Below are positions 42,601-54,254 of a stretch of DNA of 64,000 nt, piece by piece. Below the pieces are notes generated by a model. The model searched no databases and was not told where the DNA came from. It saw only the letters and a list, made by a program, of their open reading frames with translations. The position numbers and the translations under genes were made by a program. The stretch's first letter is position 1. Each line of letters begins with the position of its first letter. Origin of the DNA: Diphasiastrum complanatum (Eukaryota; Streptophyta; Lycopodiopsida; Lycopodiales; Lycopodiaceae); assembly GCA_029204225.1 (NCBI GenBank), contig CM055097.1, positions 6,963,676 through 7,027,675 on the forward strand, given 5' to 3'.

Positions 42601-43320
42601 AGAGTAGTGATTCTAGGTAATGGGAGCAGATACAATGTCAAAGACATCGGGACTCTACAACTGCGAACACTGTCAGGTCAAGCAAAGCTGCCAGGAGCAC
42701 TCTACGTGCCCTCACTGAGAAAAGATCTGCTATCATTCTCCAAGATGACAGATCTTGGAATTCGAGTTTTGTTCAATGGCTATACATGCCGCATGATCGA
42801 GAAAACTACAAACAAATTGTTGACGGTTGGATGCAAAGAAGAAAACCTCTACCAAGCCAAGATAATCAACAATTCTGATAGCTTATTAGATGCATCAAAA
42901 AATGAAGATCAGCTCTGGCATAGGAGAATGTATCATCTGAACATGAGGAGCCTGTATGACATGTTTAAGAAAGACATCAAAATATAATAGTGTCGTAGAA
43001 AGAAGAAACAGGACGCTAGTCGAAGGAGCCAAATGCATGATGGCACAAGCTCGATTGCCAAGTCAATTCTAGGCTGAGGCAATAGCTGTAGCAGTACACC
43101 TGAAGAACAGATCAACAATGACAACATTGGAAAATAAGACACCATACGAGATGTGGACATGTAGAAAGCCTGATCTATCATATGTACGTGTGTTTGGATG
43201 TGCAGCATACAAGCACATTTCAAAAGAAAAAAGAAGCAAGTTCGATGATAAATCAGAACAAACGATCATGGTCGGGTACTCAAACGAATCACAAGTGTAC
43301 AGACTCTAGAACCCAACCAC
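42571..43320 (+). pseudogene. Copia-F protease C-part, pre-integrase and integrase remnants
   Basis: From 42571: VVILGNGSRYNVKDIGTL, LPGALYVPSLRKDLLSFSKM, QLWHRRMYHLNMRSLYDM. At 42985 sequence jumps to VVERRNRTLVEGAKCMMAQA, the helix carrying the last integrase acidic residue. The DD portion of the integrase core, normally about 150 residues, is deleted. Afterwards SYVRVFGCAAYKHISKEKR and a YSNESQVYRL block of the integrase C-terminus are intact up to a TAG at about 43307. Confidence 0.8.
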
Positions 43321-44505
43321 GAAAATGGTTGTTTCGAGTAGTTATGTGAAGTTCGATGAGTCCACATTTCTTGGACTAAAAGATGAAAGAAGCCATGAGA
43401 TCTTCACACTGAAAGAGGGATCTCGAGGACAGATGTCAAATCAAAATGTTGAGCCACAGACTCCAGAGCAGTAGGAAGTAGAAGATCAACTCCACGAACA
43501 AGAAACATTCGAACAACAACGAAATGAACCTAGAAGGTCAACAAGACAAAGAAGACCTCCGGACCGTTATGCCAAACAATGTTAGAAGAGATCGAGTTGA
43601 TGAGATGAAATGAGGCATGGACGCTAGAGTCACTACTAGAAAACAAAAAGGTTGTCGACTGCAAGTGGGTGTACAAGAAGAAAATAAAATCAGATTGCAT
43701 TATTGGCGCTTACGAAGCAAGCCTTGTCGCGAAGGGCTACACACAAGGGTATGGTGTTGATTATTTCGACACATATTCACCAATGGTCAAGATGACAAGC
43801 ATACGACTACTCCTTCCTTGCATACGCTACAAAACACAATCTAGAAATCCACCAGATTGATGTGAAGATAGCCTTTCTCCACAAAGATCTAGAGGAAGAA
43901 ATCTTCATGAAGCAGCCTAAAGGATTTGAAGACCCCGACAATCGACAATATGTCTGTCGGTTGCAAAAATGCATTTACGGTCTAAAGCAGGCATCACGAG
44001 CTTGGTACAAGAACTCAACAGTCTTCTAATGTCTCTAGACTTCAATCCTACACAACCAGATTGTAATGTCTACATAAAAAGAGTAGGAAAAGATTTTGTG
44101 ATACTGACTATCTTCGTGGATGATTCCCTTATGATAAAAAATCCCTTGATGTTGATCAAAGACACAAAGAGTCAAATTTCTAAAAATTATGAAATCACAG
44201 ATCTAAGAGAAGCAACAAAATGCCTCGGGCTGGAGATCAGAAGAGATCGAATAAAAGACAAAATGCACTTGAGTCGGTCTGAATATGCGAGAAAAGTGCT
44301 CAAGTAGTATCACATGATAGACTGCAAAGAAAAGACCACACCAATGATAGCTGGAGCCAAATTGATGAAGCAAGATTGCCCAAAAATAGAAGAAGAAAAA
44401 CAAAAGATGGCATGTATACCCTACCAAAACCTAATCAGTAGTCATATGTATCTTACAATTTGTACCAGACCCAATCTAGCTTTCTCTGTTTACACCTTAA
44501 GCCAA
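43321..44505 (+). pseudogene. Copia-F reverse transcriptase remnant
   Basis: Readable blocks in shifting frames: [95 protein letters not shown] (VDD kept), YEITDLREATKCLGLEI, ARKVLK, then ISSHMYLTICTRPNLAFSVY at about 44430-44500. RNase H is missing: the frame runs straight into the LTR tip. It is inactive. Confidence 0.82.
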
Positions 44506-44681
44506 TTATACAGTTGCTCTATCTCGTGTATTTTCTTGTCTTCCACTATCTTCATTGCTAGAATGATATATGTTCTGTGATTTGTAGTCACGTGTCTAGG
44601 ATCTTGTAAGCTTCTGCATAAGAAAATTCAAAAGAAACAAATACGTTCGCGACACAAACCAAACCCATTTCCGACACTAAG

Positions 44682-45171
<490 letters not shown>

Positions 45172-45176
45172 AGAAT

Positions 45177-46165
45177 GGCACAGAAGTAAAACTTGAAGAT
45201 GACAACTCAAAGTGGAAATCAAAGGACGGTAAAGCTTTTGTGCTTATTATCCTCAATATATCAGATACTTAGATTGGACACATAGCTTAAGCTAAAACGT
45301 CAAGAGACATTTGGGACATTTTGAACTCACTATATAACGTGAGGGACGTAACTACTAAGTTACATCTACAAAAGAAATTCTTCACATTCAAAATGTCTAC
45401 TGGTGTTGCTCTTCAGAGTCACATTATCCAGTTTAAGAATCTTTTGAAACAGATGGCTACTGTCGAATCAGTCATAGATGATCAAGACACAATTATGACA
45501 TTGCTTTCAAGCTTGCTCTCTACATATGAGAGTTGGGTGATGATCATATCGACACACTCAGATTTAACTCTTACTAGAGTTATCACTATGTTGATGCAAG
45601 AAGACAATAGAAGAAGTCAAGACACTTTGTCTACTTCCTCCTCTCAGGCTCTATTTGTCAACAAAGGATCGAAGCGACAGAAACAGAAAAGCTCCAAGAA
45701 GACTGCAATGAATCAGAAACAGACTCAAGGTCAAGAACAATCATTGAATCCACAGTCAAAGAAGAAAATGTTTTGCAGGTATTCCACGCACAATAACCAT
45801 GAGATCAAGGATTGCCGAATTTTCCAAGCGAAGAACGCAGCCAAGCAACCTGATCAACAAGCAAACATAGTATCATCATCTCCCCAGGTCGAAGTGGACG
45901 AACGCATTTATGGTCAAAGATCAAAGCACATTTTTGGATGATTCATGATTTTTGGATTCTGGTATGACCAATCAACATGAGATCTTCAACTCCTACAATC
46001 CTTACAACACGAAGAAATTTGTTCATCTTGGTGACAATAGTACTCACACTATTGAAGGTGAAGGTACTGTAAGATTGTGATTCCAGCATGATCAATTCAA
46101 ATTACTATCAAAGGTTTTATATGTTCCTAAACTCTCTACAAATCTGGTGAGTAGAATTACAAATT
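45177..46165 (+). pseudogene. Copia-A gag and protease region (plus)
   Basis: It starts mid-gag (GTEVKLEDDNSKWKSKDGKA, ILNISDT). After stops the open 206-codon stretch 45321-45941 carries NVRDVTTKLHLQKKFFTF, QFKNLLKQMATVESVIDDQD, RVITMLMQEDNRRSQDTLS and the knuckle relative CRYSTHNNHEIKDC. Beyond its stop, VHLGDNSTHTIEGEGTV and LSTNLVS of the protease region are readable to about 46160. There is no DSGA motif between them, so the protease active site is deleted or decayed. Confidence 0.82.
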
Positions 46166-46760
46166 CAGGCCACGTCCTCTTGATTGAAGCCTATACTCCT
46201 CATTCACCAAGATCTCTTGCAAATCCACAATATTTGGCAAAGTCTTTTGAATAGCAAAACTTTGAACAAGATTAGCATGATCATCCACCAAGTCATTAAG
46301 TATAATTTGAACAAGTTCTACCTACTTACTGCTCTCAACTATACATGCTAACTCATCATTGAATGCTTTAACCCTCAAAACAAAAGCATGAGTACTCTCT
46401 TCCTTCTTTTGTAAACTTGAAAATATTTGTCTTCGTAGAGTAAGTACTCTTGATGTAGACTTGGATTCATAAAGCTTCTTCAAAGCTTCCCAAGCCTCCA
46501 AAGATAATGTGCACTTACCAATCTCCTTGAGAAGTTCATTGGTAACATTCATCTTGATCATGTGTAGAGCTCTTTTAGCTCTCTTGTCATACCTCACTTG
46601 ATCTTGTTGAGTTGCTGAGTCTCTCCTCCAAACCTACAACAATATCCATCAACTCATTCATCTCCAATAAGGACTCCATCCTCACCTTCCAAGTAGAATA
46701 GTTGATTGAGGTCAGCCTATCATTGCTCTCCAACATAATGCCTCCACTTGTAGCCATGTT
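46166..46760 (-). pseudogene. Copia-B-like gag fragment (minus)
   Basis: The frame 46597-46322 reads KRAKRALHMIKMNVTNELLK, EIGKCTLSLEAWEALKKLYE, STSRVLTLRRQIFSSLQKKE and AFVLRVKAFNDELACI, clearly homologous to Copia-B gag (ARMALHYIKMNVSNEILREI...) but diverged. Further gag continues to 46166 and the N-terminus lies up to about 46755. It is joined tail-to-tail with plus-strand Copia-A on its left. Confidence 0.82.
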
Positions 46761-47077
46761 GAAGTGACATGATCTTCTCTTTCAACCCATTCCAATGCAC
46801 AAAGCACTCTCTTGAATGTCAACAAATGAAATCAAGAAGAAATCACAAAGATATGGAACCTCTCAAATCTCTTCTAGCACTTCTAACTAGAAAATCAACA
46901 CATAGAATAGTGAAATCTTGATCAACCTATGATCTATCCTTGGCCTGGCTGCTACCAAATGTCTTTTGACTGGTCTTCACAACATATCCATGCCAAAGGA
47001 TACAATTAAGAAACTAGGATTAGCATCTTAAGTTTTTTGTTTGATCTAGTACTGGCATCAAGCTAATTTTTGAGGAG
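46761..47077. other. leader / junction zone with primer-site-like sequence
   Basis: On the minus strand TTTGGTAGCAGCCAGG (near 46958-46943) resembles a variant primer site TGGTAGCAG, fitting the minus-strand gag at 46760. On the plus strand the segment ends in TTTTTGAGGAG (to 47077), a purine tract before an LTR start. Two oppositely oriented elements therefore meet here. Confidence 0.4.
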
Positions 47078-47578
47078 TGTGAAAAATACACAAATTTTAG
47101 CTTGATTGATATGTCAATCTCATGTACAAATTTCAATTAGTGCCTTGTACATATTTCCAAGTAGAATTTGATAAGTCAAGAGGCCTCCAACTCGAATCTA
47201 GTGAGATGGTGACACTTGTCACAAAATGTAAGGATTGGTATTTTGCTAGTATGCATCCATATCCACATCTCAATGTATGAGTTTTTTGTATGATAACAAT
47301 TGAGTCTTTTCCTTCACTATGTATTCTCACTCTACTCGAGTACAAGTCTCCCTTTGTCTGTCTACCCAAGAGAAAGGAAACTCTGTCACTCTTTGGGACC
47401 TAGTTTTTTCATGCTAAGTGTATATGAGTTTTTTGTATGATAACAATTGAGTCTTTTCCTTTACTATGTATTCTCTCTCTACCCAAGTATAAGTTTTTCT
47501 TTCTCTCTCTACCTGAGAGAAAGACTCTTTTGGACTCTTTTGTGTTGGAATTTAATCTAACTCCTACTCATTCCAACA
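47078..47578 (+). mobile_element. LTR of a Copia-B-like family (plus)
   Basis: It starts TGTGAAAAATACAC after the purine tract GAGGAG and may end at TTCCAACA (47571-47578). It contains CT-rich CTCGAG/CCCGAGAG-like blocks as in Copia-B, and an internal duplication (a block starting TATGAGTTTTTTGTATGATA at about 47275 and again at about 47425). No partner LTR found; end position uncertain. Confidence 0.5.
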
Positions 47579-47620
47579 ACCCTTCTTCCTTCTCTAATTT
47601 TTACTCTCTCAAATGAAACC

Positions 47621-48648
47621 TGTAGAAAATGAATTGTTTTTCAACAATCTGTAGAAAATGAATTGTTTTTCAACAATCTACATATTTGAACTAATTGTCG
47701 CTACAGTCTGCATTTTTACTCAGGTTTTTCCACAGGCGAAAAGCCCAAGACCCGACATTGTCGTTTCTTTTTACCTTCCTGAGCAACTAAGTGTTTAGCG
47801 ACACTTTATGTAAGTTGTTTTTGGGCCATTTAGGCACTTTCAGAAAAGTGACACTTTTTGCAAAAAAATGCGACACTACATTTTTACATGTCGTTTCAGA
47901 CAAGCGACAATTAGGGCAAAAAGCGACACTACATTTTTACATGTAGTTTCTGACAGGCGACAAAAAGGTAATAAACCCAACACTACAATTTTACATGGGA
48001 TACTATATAGGCGTCACTCTACAGAATTACACAGTATTCCAAGTATAGACTGTCTATGTCTTCATGCTCCAATAACAACTGTTCTAATTAGTCAGTCAAG
48101 CAATCTTGTAAATGTAAAGCTAGAATAATGCAAGATCTTCCAGTTGCTATAAATGTAAATGAGCAATTGAAGATATTCTAAGTCATCATATATCAAAGGA
48201 TGATCTGACAGAGATACAATGACCAGAACGGTCTTTCAGTAGCTGACTCCTCAAAGTTAGTGATTATAGAGAGAGAGAGAGATATTCAGAACTTTAGCAA
48301 TTGTTTTGAATCTGTAAAGTAGGATCATGCGCTTATCAACACAATTGTATTGTGATCTGATCGTTGTATTTACAACATTATTATACAGATTCGCTATTGT
48401 TCTATACCATCACATTCTTGTTGAATGATAATAACTTTCACTCCTCTTACATAAATATTATCATAAGAGAAATGTATAGTTGTCTCTGATGCCTAAATTA
48501 ATATTACATACGGTAGTCTAAGACTCCTACACTGATAATTTGATTTAGCACAAAAGAGCAGCTATTAAACTCCATTCTCTAAGTAATCCACGATCTTGTT
48601 ATTAAGAATTTTTGTTTCATTAGTTGACGTCAATCCAAAACGTCAACA
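47621..48648 (+). mobile_element. putative Copia-C 5' LTR
   Basis: About 1 kb of Copia-A-like U3 vocabulary (GCGACAC..CATTTTTACATG blocks) with TATAAA at 48148-48153, a short GA run at 48269-48281, and an end at ...ACGTCAACA (48648). A 29-bp direct duplication (TGTAGAAAATGAATTG...) lies at 47621-47678. The start is uncertain, and no matching 3' LTR is in the window. Confidence 0.5.
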
Positions 48649-48694
48649 GATGTGGTATCAAAACTGATAATTTACCTTTCTCGAACCCACAAAG

Positions 48695-48706
48695 TGGTAT
48701 CAGAGC
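48695..48706 (+). other. Copia-C primer-binding site
   Basis: TGGTATCAGAGC at 48695. A second, weaker match TGGTATCAAAAC lies at 48653, only two bases after the presumed LTR end. The good match is 46 bases further in, unusual spacing for copia. Confidence 0.7.
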
Positions 48707-48817
48707 CACTAGTTTATTGGATTACTAGAGTCTAGGACTTATAATAGAACTTAATACATTCTAGTTCTATAGAGCTAGTTCATTCAGTTTGTATTTTATC
48801 TCTGCTACTCGATTACA

Positions 48818-49765
48818 ATGGAAGGTTCAACCTCAGAGATCCGCTTGATCAACAAATTCAACGGAGATGACTTCCACATGTGGAAGTTTAAGATGAGGAT
48901 GATCTTGATCGAGAAGGAGCTTTGGGGATACATAAATGGTTCAATAGCCAAACCGGTAGACCCTAAACTGCTTCCAACATGGGAAGCAAAGGATGGCAAA
49001 GCACTTGCCATTGTATCCATGAATCTGAAGGACACTCAGATTGCTCATGTATCAAACAACACCACCTCCAAAGAAGCGTGGGACATCCTTACAAGTATTT
49101 ACGAGACTTCAGATGTATCGACTCACCTCTTCTTGAGAAAGAAGGTCCTCACACTCAAACTGAGCGAAGGCACCTCAGTCAGTGATCATCTAAACTAGTT
49201 CAAACAATTTCTGAATCAACTTGCTGCCATAGGTCCCCTATATCAGAAGAAGACTCAACAATGTCTCTTCTCGCCAATCTTCCATCCTCCTATGACAACC
49301 TAGTATTGCTTTTGAGCAATACCCCTGCATTGTCTCTCTAGAAGCTGACACCAAGCCTATTGCAAGAAGAAGTCAGGAGAAAAAGCTTATCAACAACGAG
49401 TACCAAGTCAATGGCATTGTATTCTAATAAGCATTAGTCCAAGAAGAAGAACCTCAAGAACAAGAAGACAAAGGCAGAGCAGCCAGATTCAACACAACAA
49501 TCACAACAGTAGCACAGTCATCAACAACAATCATCCAGGACCAAACTCTTTTGTAGATATTGCAAAAGATCATTGGACCATGACATCAAGGATTGTCGCG
49601 TCCTCAAGCACAATGAAGCAAGGAAGAAGATGCACCAGCACCAAGACGGAGGTTCCGACTCTGTCAAAAATTTCCAAGAAGATGACAAGGCGCTGATGGT
49701 ATAAGACCAACCAAGTAGAGATGCCTATCAATGGTATATTGATTCAGGTGCTTCATAGCACATGA
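48818..49765 (+). pseudogene. Copia-C gag and protease
   Basis: Gag opens with ATG at 48818: RLINKFNGDDFHMWKFKMRM, LIEKELWGYINGSIAKPVDP, KDGKALAIVSMNLKDTQIAH, EAWDILTSIYETSDVSTHLF; TAG at 49196. Later pieces include LFCRYCKRSLDHDIKDC, a knuckle relative, and WYIDSGAS.HMTPCKN, the protease site with a stop codon right after DSGAS. The 5' 126 codons are clean; the rest carries several stops and shifts. Confidence 0.85.
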
Positions 49766-50950
49766 CACCATGTAAGAACTTGTTTTCTACTCTCAGGGCA
49801 ATAGATTCAAAGTACATTTTCTTCGACGACTCAAATTCACACAAAGTCAAAGGCCAAGGCAACTCCAATTCTTTGACGACATCACTAGACAGTTAGATGG
49901 TGTACTTTACGTACCCAAGTTAACAAAGAACTTATTATCTATTAGCAAGATCACTGATCAAGGCTATAGAGCTTTGTTTACTGCTAGCCGATGTACTATT
50001 ATTGATGGGAGTACCAATGAAATCCTCTCTGCGCATAGAGAAGGAATTTTATACATTCTGAGTCACGATTATGCATTTTTTGTGAATAGTATAGATGCTC
50101 ATGTTTGGCATCAAAGATTAGGTCACTTAAACATGTGTTCTATCTTGTACATGCATCATAACAAAATGGTCAAGGATTTGAATATCAATGCTGTCTCTAC
50201 AGCTAATCAAACTGTCTATGAAAATTGTTTACTAGGAAGCTAGAACTAAATTTCCAAGAGGACAGGCTGGGAGAGCAAAGTCCATTCTATCACTGATTCA
50301 TAGTGACCTATGTGGTCCTATGAGCGTACCTTCCTTGGATCAAGCTCTATATCTTATTACATTCATAAGTGACTACTCCCGATTTACCAGAGTCATGTTC
50401 ATAAAGAACAAGTCGAAAGCGTTCAATTGCTTCAAAGAATTCAACAATATGCTAAGAATCAGATTGGTCAGAGAATCAAAGTCCTATGGTCTGATTCAGG
50501 GGGAGAGTACCTATCAAATGAAATGGCGGACTACCTTTCATCATGTGGCATGCACCATCAGTTCACAACGTGCTACACTCCACAGCAGAATGGCGTACCT
50601 GAGCTAAAGAACTGCACACTACTAGAAGCTGCACGAGCCATGACTGTTAACCCTCAATTACCCCAGAACTTTTGGGCAGAAGCAATTTCTACAGCCTGCG
50701 ATCTGCAAAAATAATTTCGGCACTAAGGCAGTCGATTCCAAGACACCATTTGAAGCCTACTATGGCTACAAACCAAGTCTGAAACACCTACATGTATTTC
50801 GATGTCTCTATTATGCTCAGATACCGTCTAATCCGAGGAAGAAATCAGACCCAATAAGTTGTAAGTATATCTTTATTGTCTATTCAACATCACACAAGAC
50901 ATATCGTATCTATGATGTTGATACAGATCAGATCTCAGTTAGCCGTGATG
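49766..50950 (+). pseudogene. Copia-C pre-integrase and integrase
   Basis: VWHQRLGHLNMCSILYMHHN (pre-integrase), LIHSDLCGPMSVPSLDQALY and FISDYSRFTRVMFIKNKSKA (first catalytic Asp). In a second frame GQRIKVLWSDSGGEYLSNEM (second Asp) and QNGVPELKNCTLLEAARAM follow, with the last acidic residue kept but neighbours altered from the usual NGVAERKN. The integrase C-terminal LHVFRCLYYAQIPSNPRKKS and SRDVVFLEDK follow. Frame changes and stops make it inactive. Confidence 0.83.
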
Positions 50951-52610
50951 TTGTCTTTCTTGAAGACAAATTCCATGATTTTAAGCAGAAGCAGCCAAAA
51001 TAGGAGTGTGTCACAGTAGCTCCATTCTCCATCAATAGGCATCAACCTACAAATGTTCAAGTACAGGAGCTTGTCCCAACAGCGCCGCTCACCATCGATG
51101 GGCCTAGACCCACAACTGTTCAACCACAAGCTGAAGCTATCCTAGTCATGTACCCAGGAGAAACATCCACTCAAGCACCTGTGGTTCGAAGGTCTGCAAG
51201 ACAATGATAGCAACCTGATCGTTTTGTCCCTCAGACATTCATTAGTCATGATGAATCTACCATTATTGCAGAATCACTGTCAATGGCAAATGCAGACAAA
51301 TGGAAAGCTGCCATGGATGCTGAGTACCATTCCTTGATGAAGAACAAGACCTGAAGTCTTGTCAATCCTCCTGCAGGTATAAAACCTATTGACTCTAAAT
51401 GGATCTTCAAGCTAAAGCTTAAGCCATATGGATCAATATCCAAATGGAAAGCTCGTTTAGTGGTTAAAGGTTTTGAGCAAGTCTATGGAATAGATTACAC
51501 TGACACCTTCAGTCCAGTGATAAAGCATCAATCTATTCGCATCTTGCTGGCTATAGTTGCTGCACATGATCTAGACATTCACCAGATGGACGTCCAAACA
51601 ACATTCCTTCACAAATATATACAAGAAGACATATTCATTTATCAACCATAAGGTTACGTTCTTCAAAAGGAACATTTGATATGCAAATTGCATAAGGCAT
51701 TATATGGTCTTAAGCAAGCTCCCAGGGCCTGATATGATAGAATCAATCACTTCTTGTTGCAGCATAATTTCACTTCTTGCTTCGCAGACTCTAATGTATA
51801 TCTCAAGCGTAAAGGGTCAAGCTATGTTGTAATAGCATTATATGTTGATCATTCCTTAATTATCAGCAATTCAAATAAGTTATTACAGGAAACCAAATCT
51901 CTGCTTTCATCAGAGTTTGAGATGACTGATTTAGGCCCAGTCCATTACCTTCTTAGTATGGAGATCAACAGAGATGGTGCAAGCAGAAGGATTGCTATAA
52001 GCCAAGAATCCTATTTAATCAATGTACTTCGCAGATATGGCATGGAGGACTGCAAGCCCATAAACACACCTATGGATCCAAGATCTAAGCTGTCCAAAGA
52101 CATGTGCCTTAAAACTCAACTAGATCAACAAGAAATGTGCAAGTATTCTTATCAGTCTGTCATAGGATCTATAATGTATTCTATGATTTGCACATGACCT
52201 AATCTAGCATATGTAGTGAGCACATTGTCTTAATACATGTCCAATCTAGACTTATAACACTAGAAAGCTCTGCAAAGAGTACTGAAGTACATTCAAGCTA
52301 CGAAGCACTATGCTTTGAGCTATAATGGCAATATAGAAGCTGCACTCACACTGACCACCTATTTAGATTTCGATTGGGTAGGAGAGGTGAATACTCAAAA
52401 ATTCACATCGGGTTATATTTGTTTCCTTGCAAGAGGACCCATCTCATGGAACAACAGAAAGCAGAAATGCATTTCATTGTCCTCTACAGAATCCAAATAT
52501 GTTGCAGCTACATCAGCAATCAAGGAGATAATTTGGCTAAGGAGACTGTTGCAAGATCTGTAATGCCCACAGATCGGTTCAACAATACTCCAGTGTGACA
52601 ATCAGAGCTT
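50951..52610 (+). pseudogene. Copia-C reverse transcriptase and RNase H
   Basis: Linker, then KWIFKLKLKPYGSISKWKAR, LVVKGFEQVYGIDYTDTFSP, HQMDVQTTFLHKYIQEDIF, ALYGLKQAPRA. The catalytic motif reads YVDHSLIIS, the second Asp replaced by His. FEMTDLGPVHYLLSMEI, GSIMYSMICT, DFDWVGEVNTQKFTSGYI and SSTESKYVAATSAIKEIIWL follow. After a LQCDNQS block at about 52600 copia homology ends. Multiple stops; inactive. Confidence 0.85.
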
Positions 52611-53182
52611 TGATGCAAAAAATGCACTCAAAAAATGCAAATTCTAGCTAGAACTCTGGTGACAAACTGATAAAAGAAATCTCGAACGATTTGTGAAGCT
52701 TTTCGCGAAACTCGAATTATTTCTGTTCGAGAATAATTTGTGTTGGATCAATCAGACCCTGTAACAACAACGAAACGAAACGAGACAAAATCTAGACGAA
52801 AACAAAATGAAACGAAGCAAAATGAAACTTAAACGAGCTCTGACATTGATTCATGCTTAAAGCATAGAGATCGCGAAACGACACGAAACGAAACAAAACG
52901 AAACGAAGCACAAGCATTTGCGAAAAGATCAATCAGGCTCTGTAACGAGACGAGACGAGACGAGACGAACCGAAAGAAAATGAAATGAAACTAAACAAAA
53001 CAAAACTTAGGCGAGCTCTGAAATTGATTTATCCTTATAGCCAAGTGATCACGAAGCGAAGCGAAGTGAAACATGAAGCGAAAGGATTCGCGAACAAGAT
53101 CAGTTTGTTAGAAATTCAGATATGATTGCTGGTCACTGTCTGCTATATCATTTTTACAATCCTTCAGAGTGTAGACAGGCAC
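52611..53182 (-). repeat. Copia-D leader with duplicated TTCG-rich units (minus)
   Basis: On the minus strand this lies directly after a Copia-D LTR and corresponds to the leader at 60915-61024 of the plus copy. Here it is expanded: two roughly 180-bp units (anchors GATCAATCAG at about 52747 and 52928, and GAGCTCTGA.ATTGATT at about 52835 and 53017) each hold dense CGAAACGAAACG / CGAGACGAGACG strings. Gag is missing beyond it. Confidence 0.65.
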
Positions 53183-53704
53183 TACTGATCTACGTTAACA
53201 AATTAATATAGCATTCAGCAATATCAAACCAAAGTGCGGAATTGAATAGACAAGTGAATCAAACACATGAATAGTAACAAACAAAAATACATTCGAGATC
53301 ATACAATCATACAGAATAATATGTGCACAACAACTACAATATTATCTATTGATCCTTTCATTCTTCAAGCATTGTGCGACAGATCCTTACAATGCCTTGG
53401 CGTGAGAGAAATACAATTCTCTCACGAATCGTGCCTCGCTTACTAGCGGACTGCTGGATCTACAAATCCTCTACAAAATTGTCTCGCATGCAGGTGGATT
53501 TGTATTCTATATTTTTTGTCTTCTGACTTCTTGTCTTGCTTACTTGCTTACTGTATTGTGCATCAAACAGAAAGTATATAGGACGCGAACTTTTTTGTGT
53601 CACGTCGTGTAACTTACAGATTAGAAAGATTAAACATCTACAACTAATCACGAATTACAAGAGTGGCAGATTAGCCATGATCTAGAATACTTCTGCTGAT
53701 GTCA
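53183..53704 (-). mobile_element. Copia-D LTR (minus, copy 1)
   Basis: TGACATCAGCAGAAG at 53704 downward to about 53183. Aligns by shared blocks (GTGATTAGT..AGATTGTTTAATCT-like, AGTAAGCGAGGC, GAGAGAATTGTATTTCTCTCACGCCAA) with 60430-60914 (plus) and 59299-58990 (minus). The exact start is inferred from where the three copies begin to agree. Confidence 0.65.
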
Positions 53705-54254
53705 TGCTATATGATCAAATATTTGTACCCCATGGTACTTCTTGGTCGTTCGTAGAGCAAGAGGGATTTTGTATCGCGAAACGATTTCGTGTCGTGTGTC
53801 GCGAAGTTGTTCGCGAGAAATTTCATTTCTTGTGTCTTTTCTGTCAATATCTGTGTGGAGAGCTAGCATGGCTTTGGCACTAGAAACATTTTGTTTCTTC
53901 AGCTCCCTCTCAAAACATGATAGCTTGACGACTCCAAGACTCCTCCTCTGTCTCTCAAATAGACCTTTGTCTAAGGCCTTTGTAAAAATGTCAGCTACCA
54001 TTTCCTTTGTTCCAATGAAGTGGTCTGCAGCATCTTCTTGCCAATCAGATCCCTAATCAAGTGGTACTTGATTACAATGTGTTTTGTCCTTGAGTGAAAC
54101 ATAGGGTCTTTCGTCAGATGTATTGTAGATGTGTTATCCATCTACAAAACCAGAGGTTCATTCCTCGTTTCGTCCAGTTCGTCAAGGAACTGTTTGAACC
54201 AAACTATCTCGTTGGACATCTTTGCTACTGCAACGTACTTTGCTTCGCAGGATG
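53705..54254 (-). pseudogene. Copia-D RNase H C-terminus (minus, copy 1)
   Basis: Reading from 54254: SCEAKYVAVAKMSNEIVWFK, QFLDELDETRNEPLVLQMDN, HSRTKHI, KMVADIFTKALDKGLFERQR, then a charged tail to about 53702. At 54252-54254 (ATG, CAT on the sense strand) it is cut by a CACTA end. Upstream RNase H and RT are not on this side. Confidence 0.82.

Larger units (their letters stand above)
41827..44681 (+). mobile_element. Copia-F: shrunken copia element with CTAAG target duplication
   Basis: CTAAG occurs at 41827-41831 and 44677-44681. The insert between (2845 bp) starts TGTCAGAAATGG and ends CCATTTCCGACA, an imperfect inverted terminal pair. Removing it rejoins the Copia-E frame (..KNLLSV to GQMIEKGY). 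Inside are gag, protease, a deleted integrase and RT. There is almost no LTR left at the left end and only about 170 bases after RT at the right end, so both LTRs have been trimmed to their tips. Confidence 0.82.
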
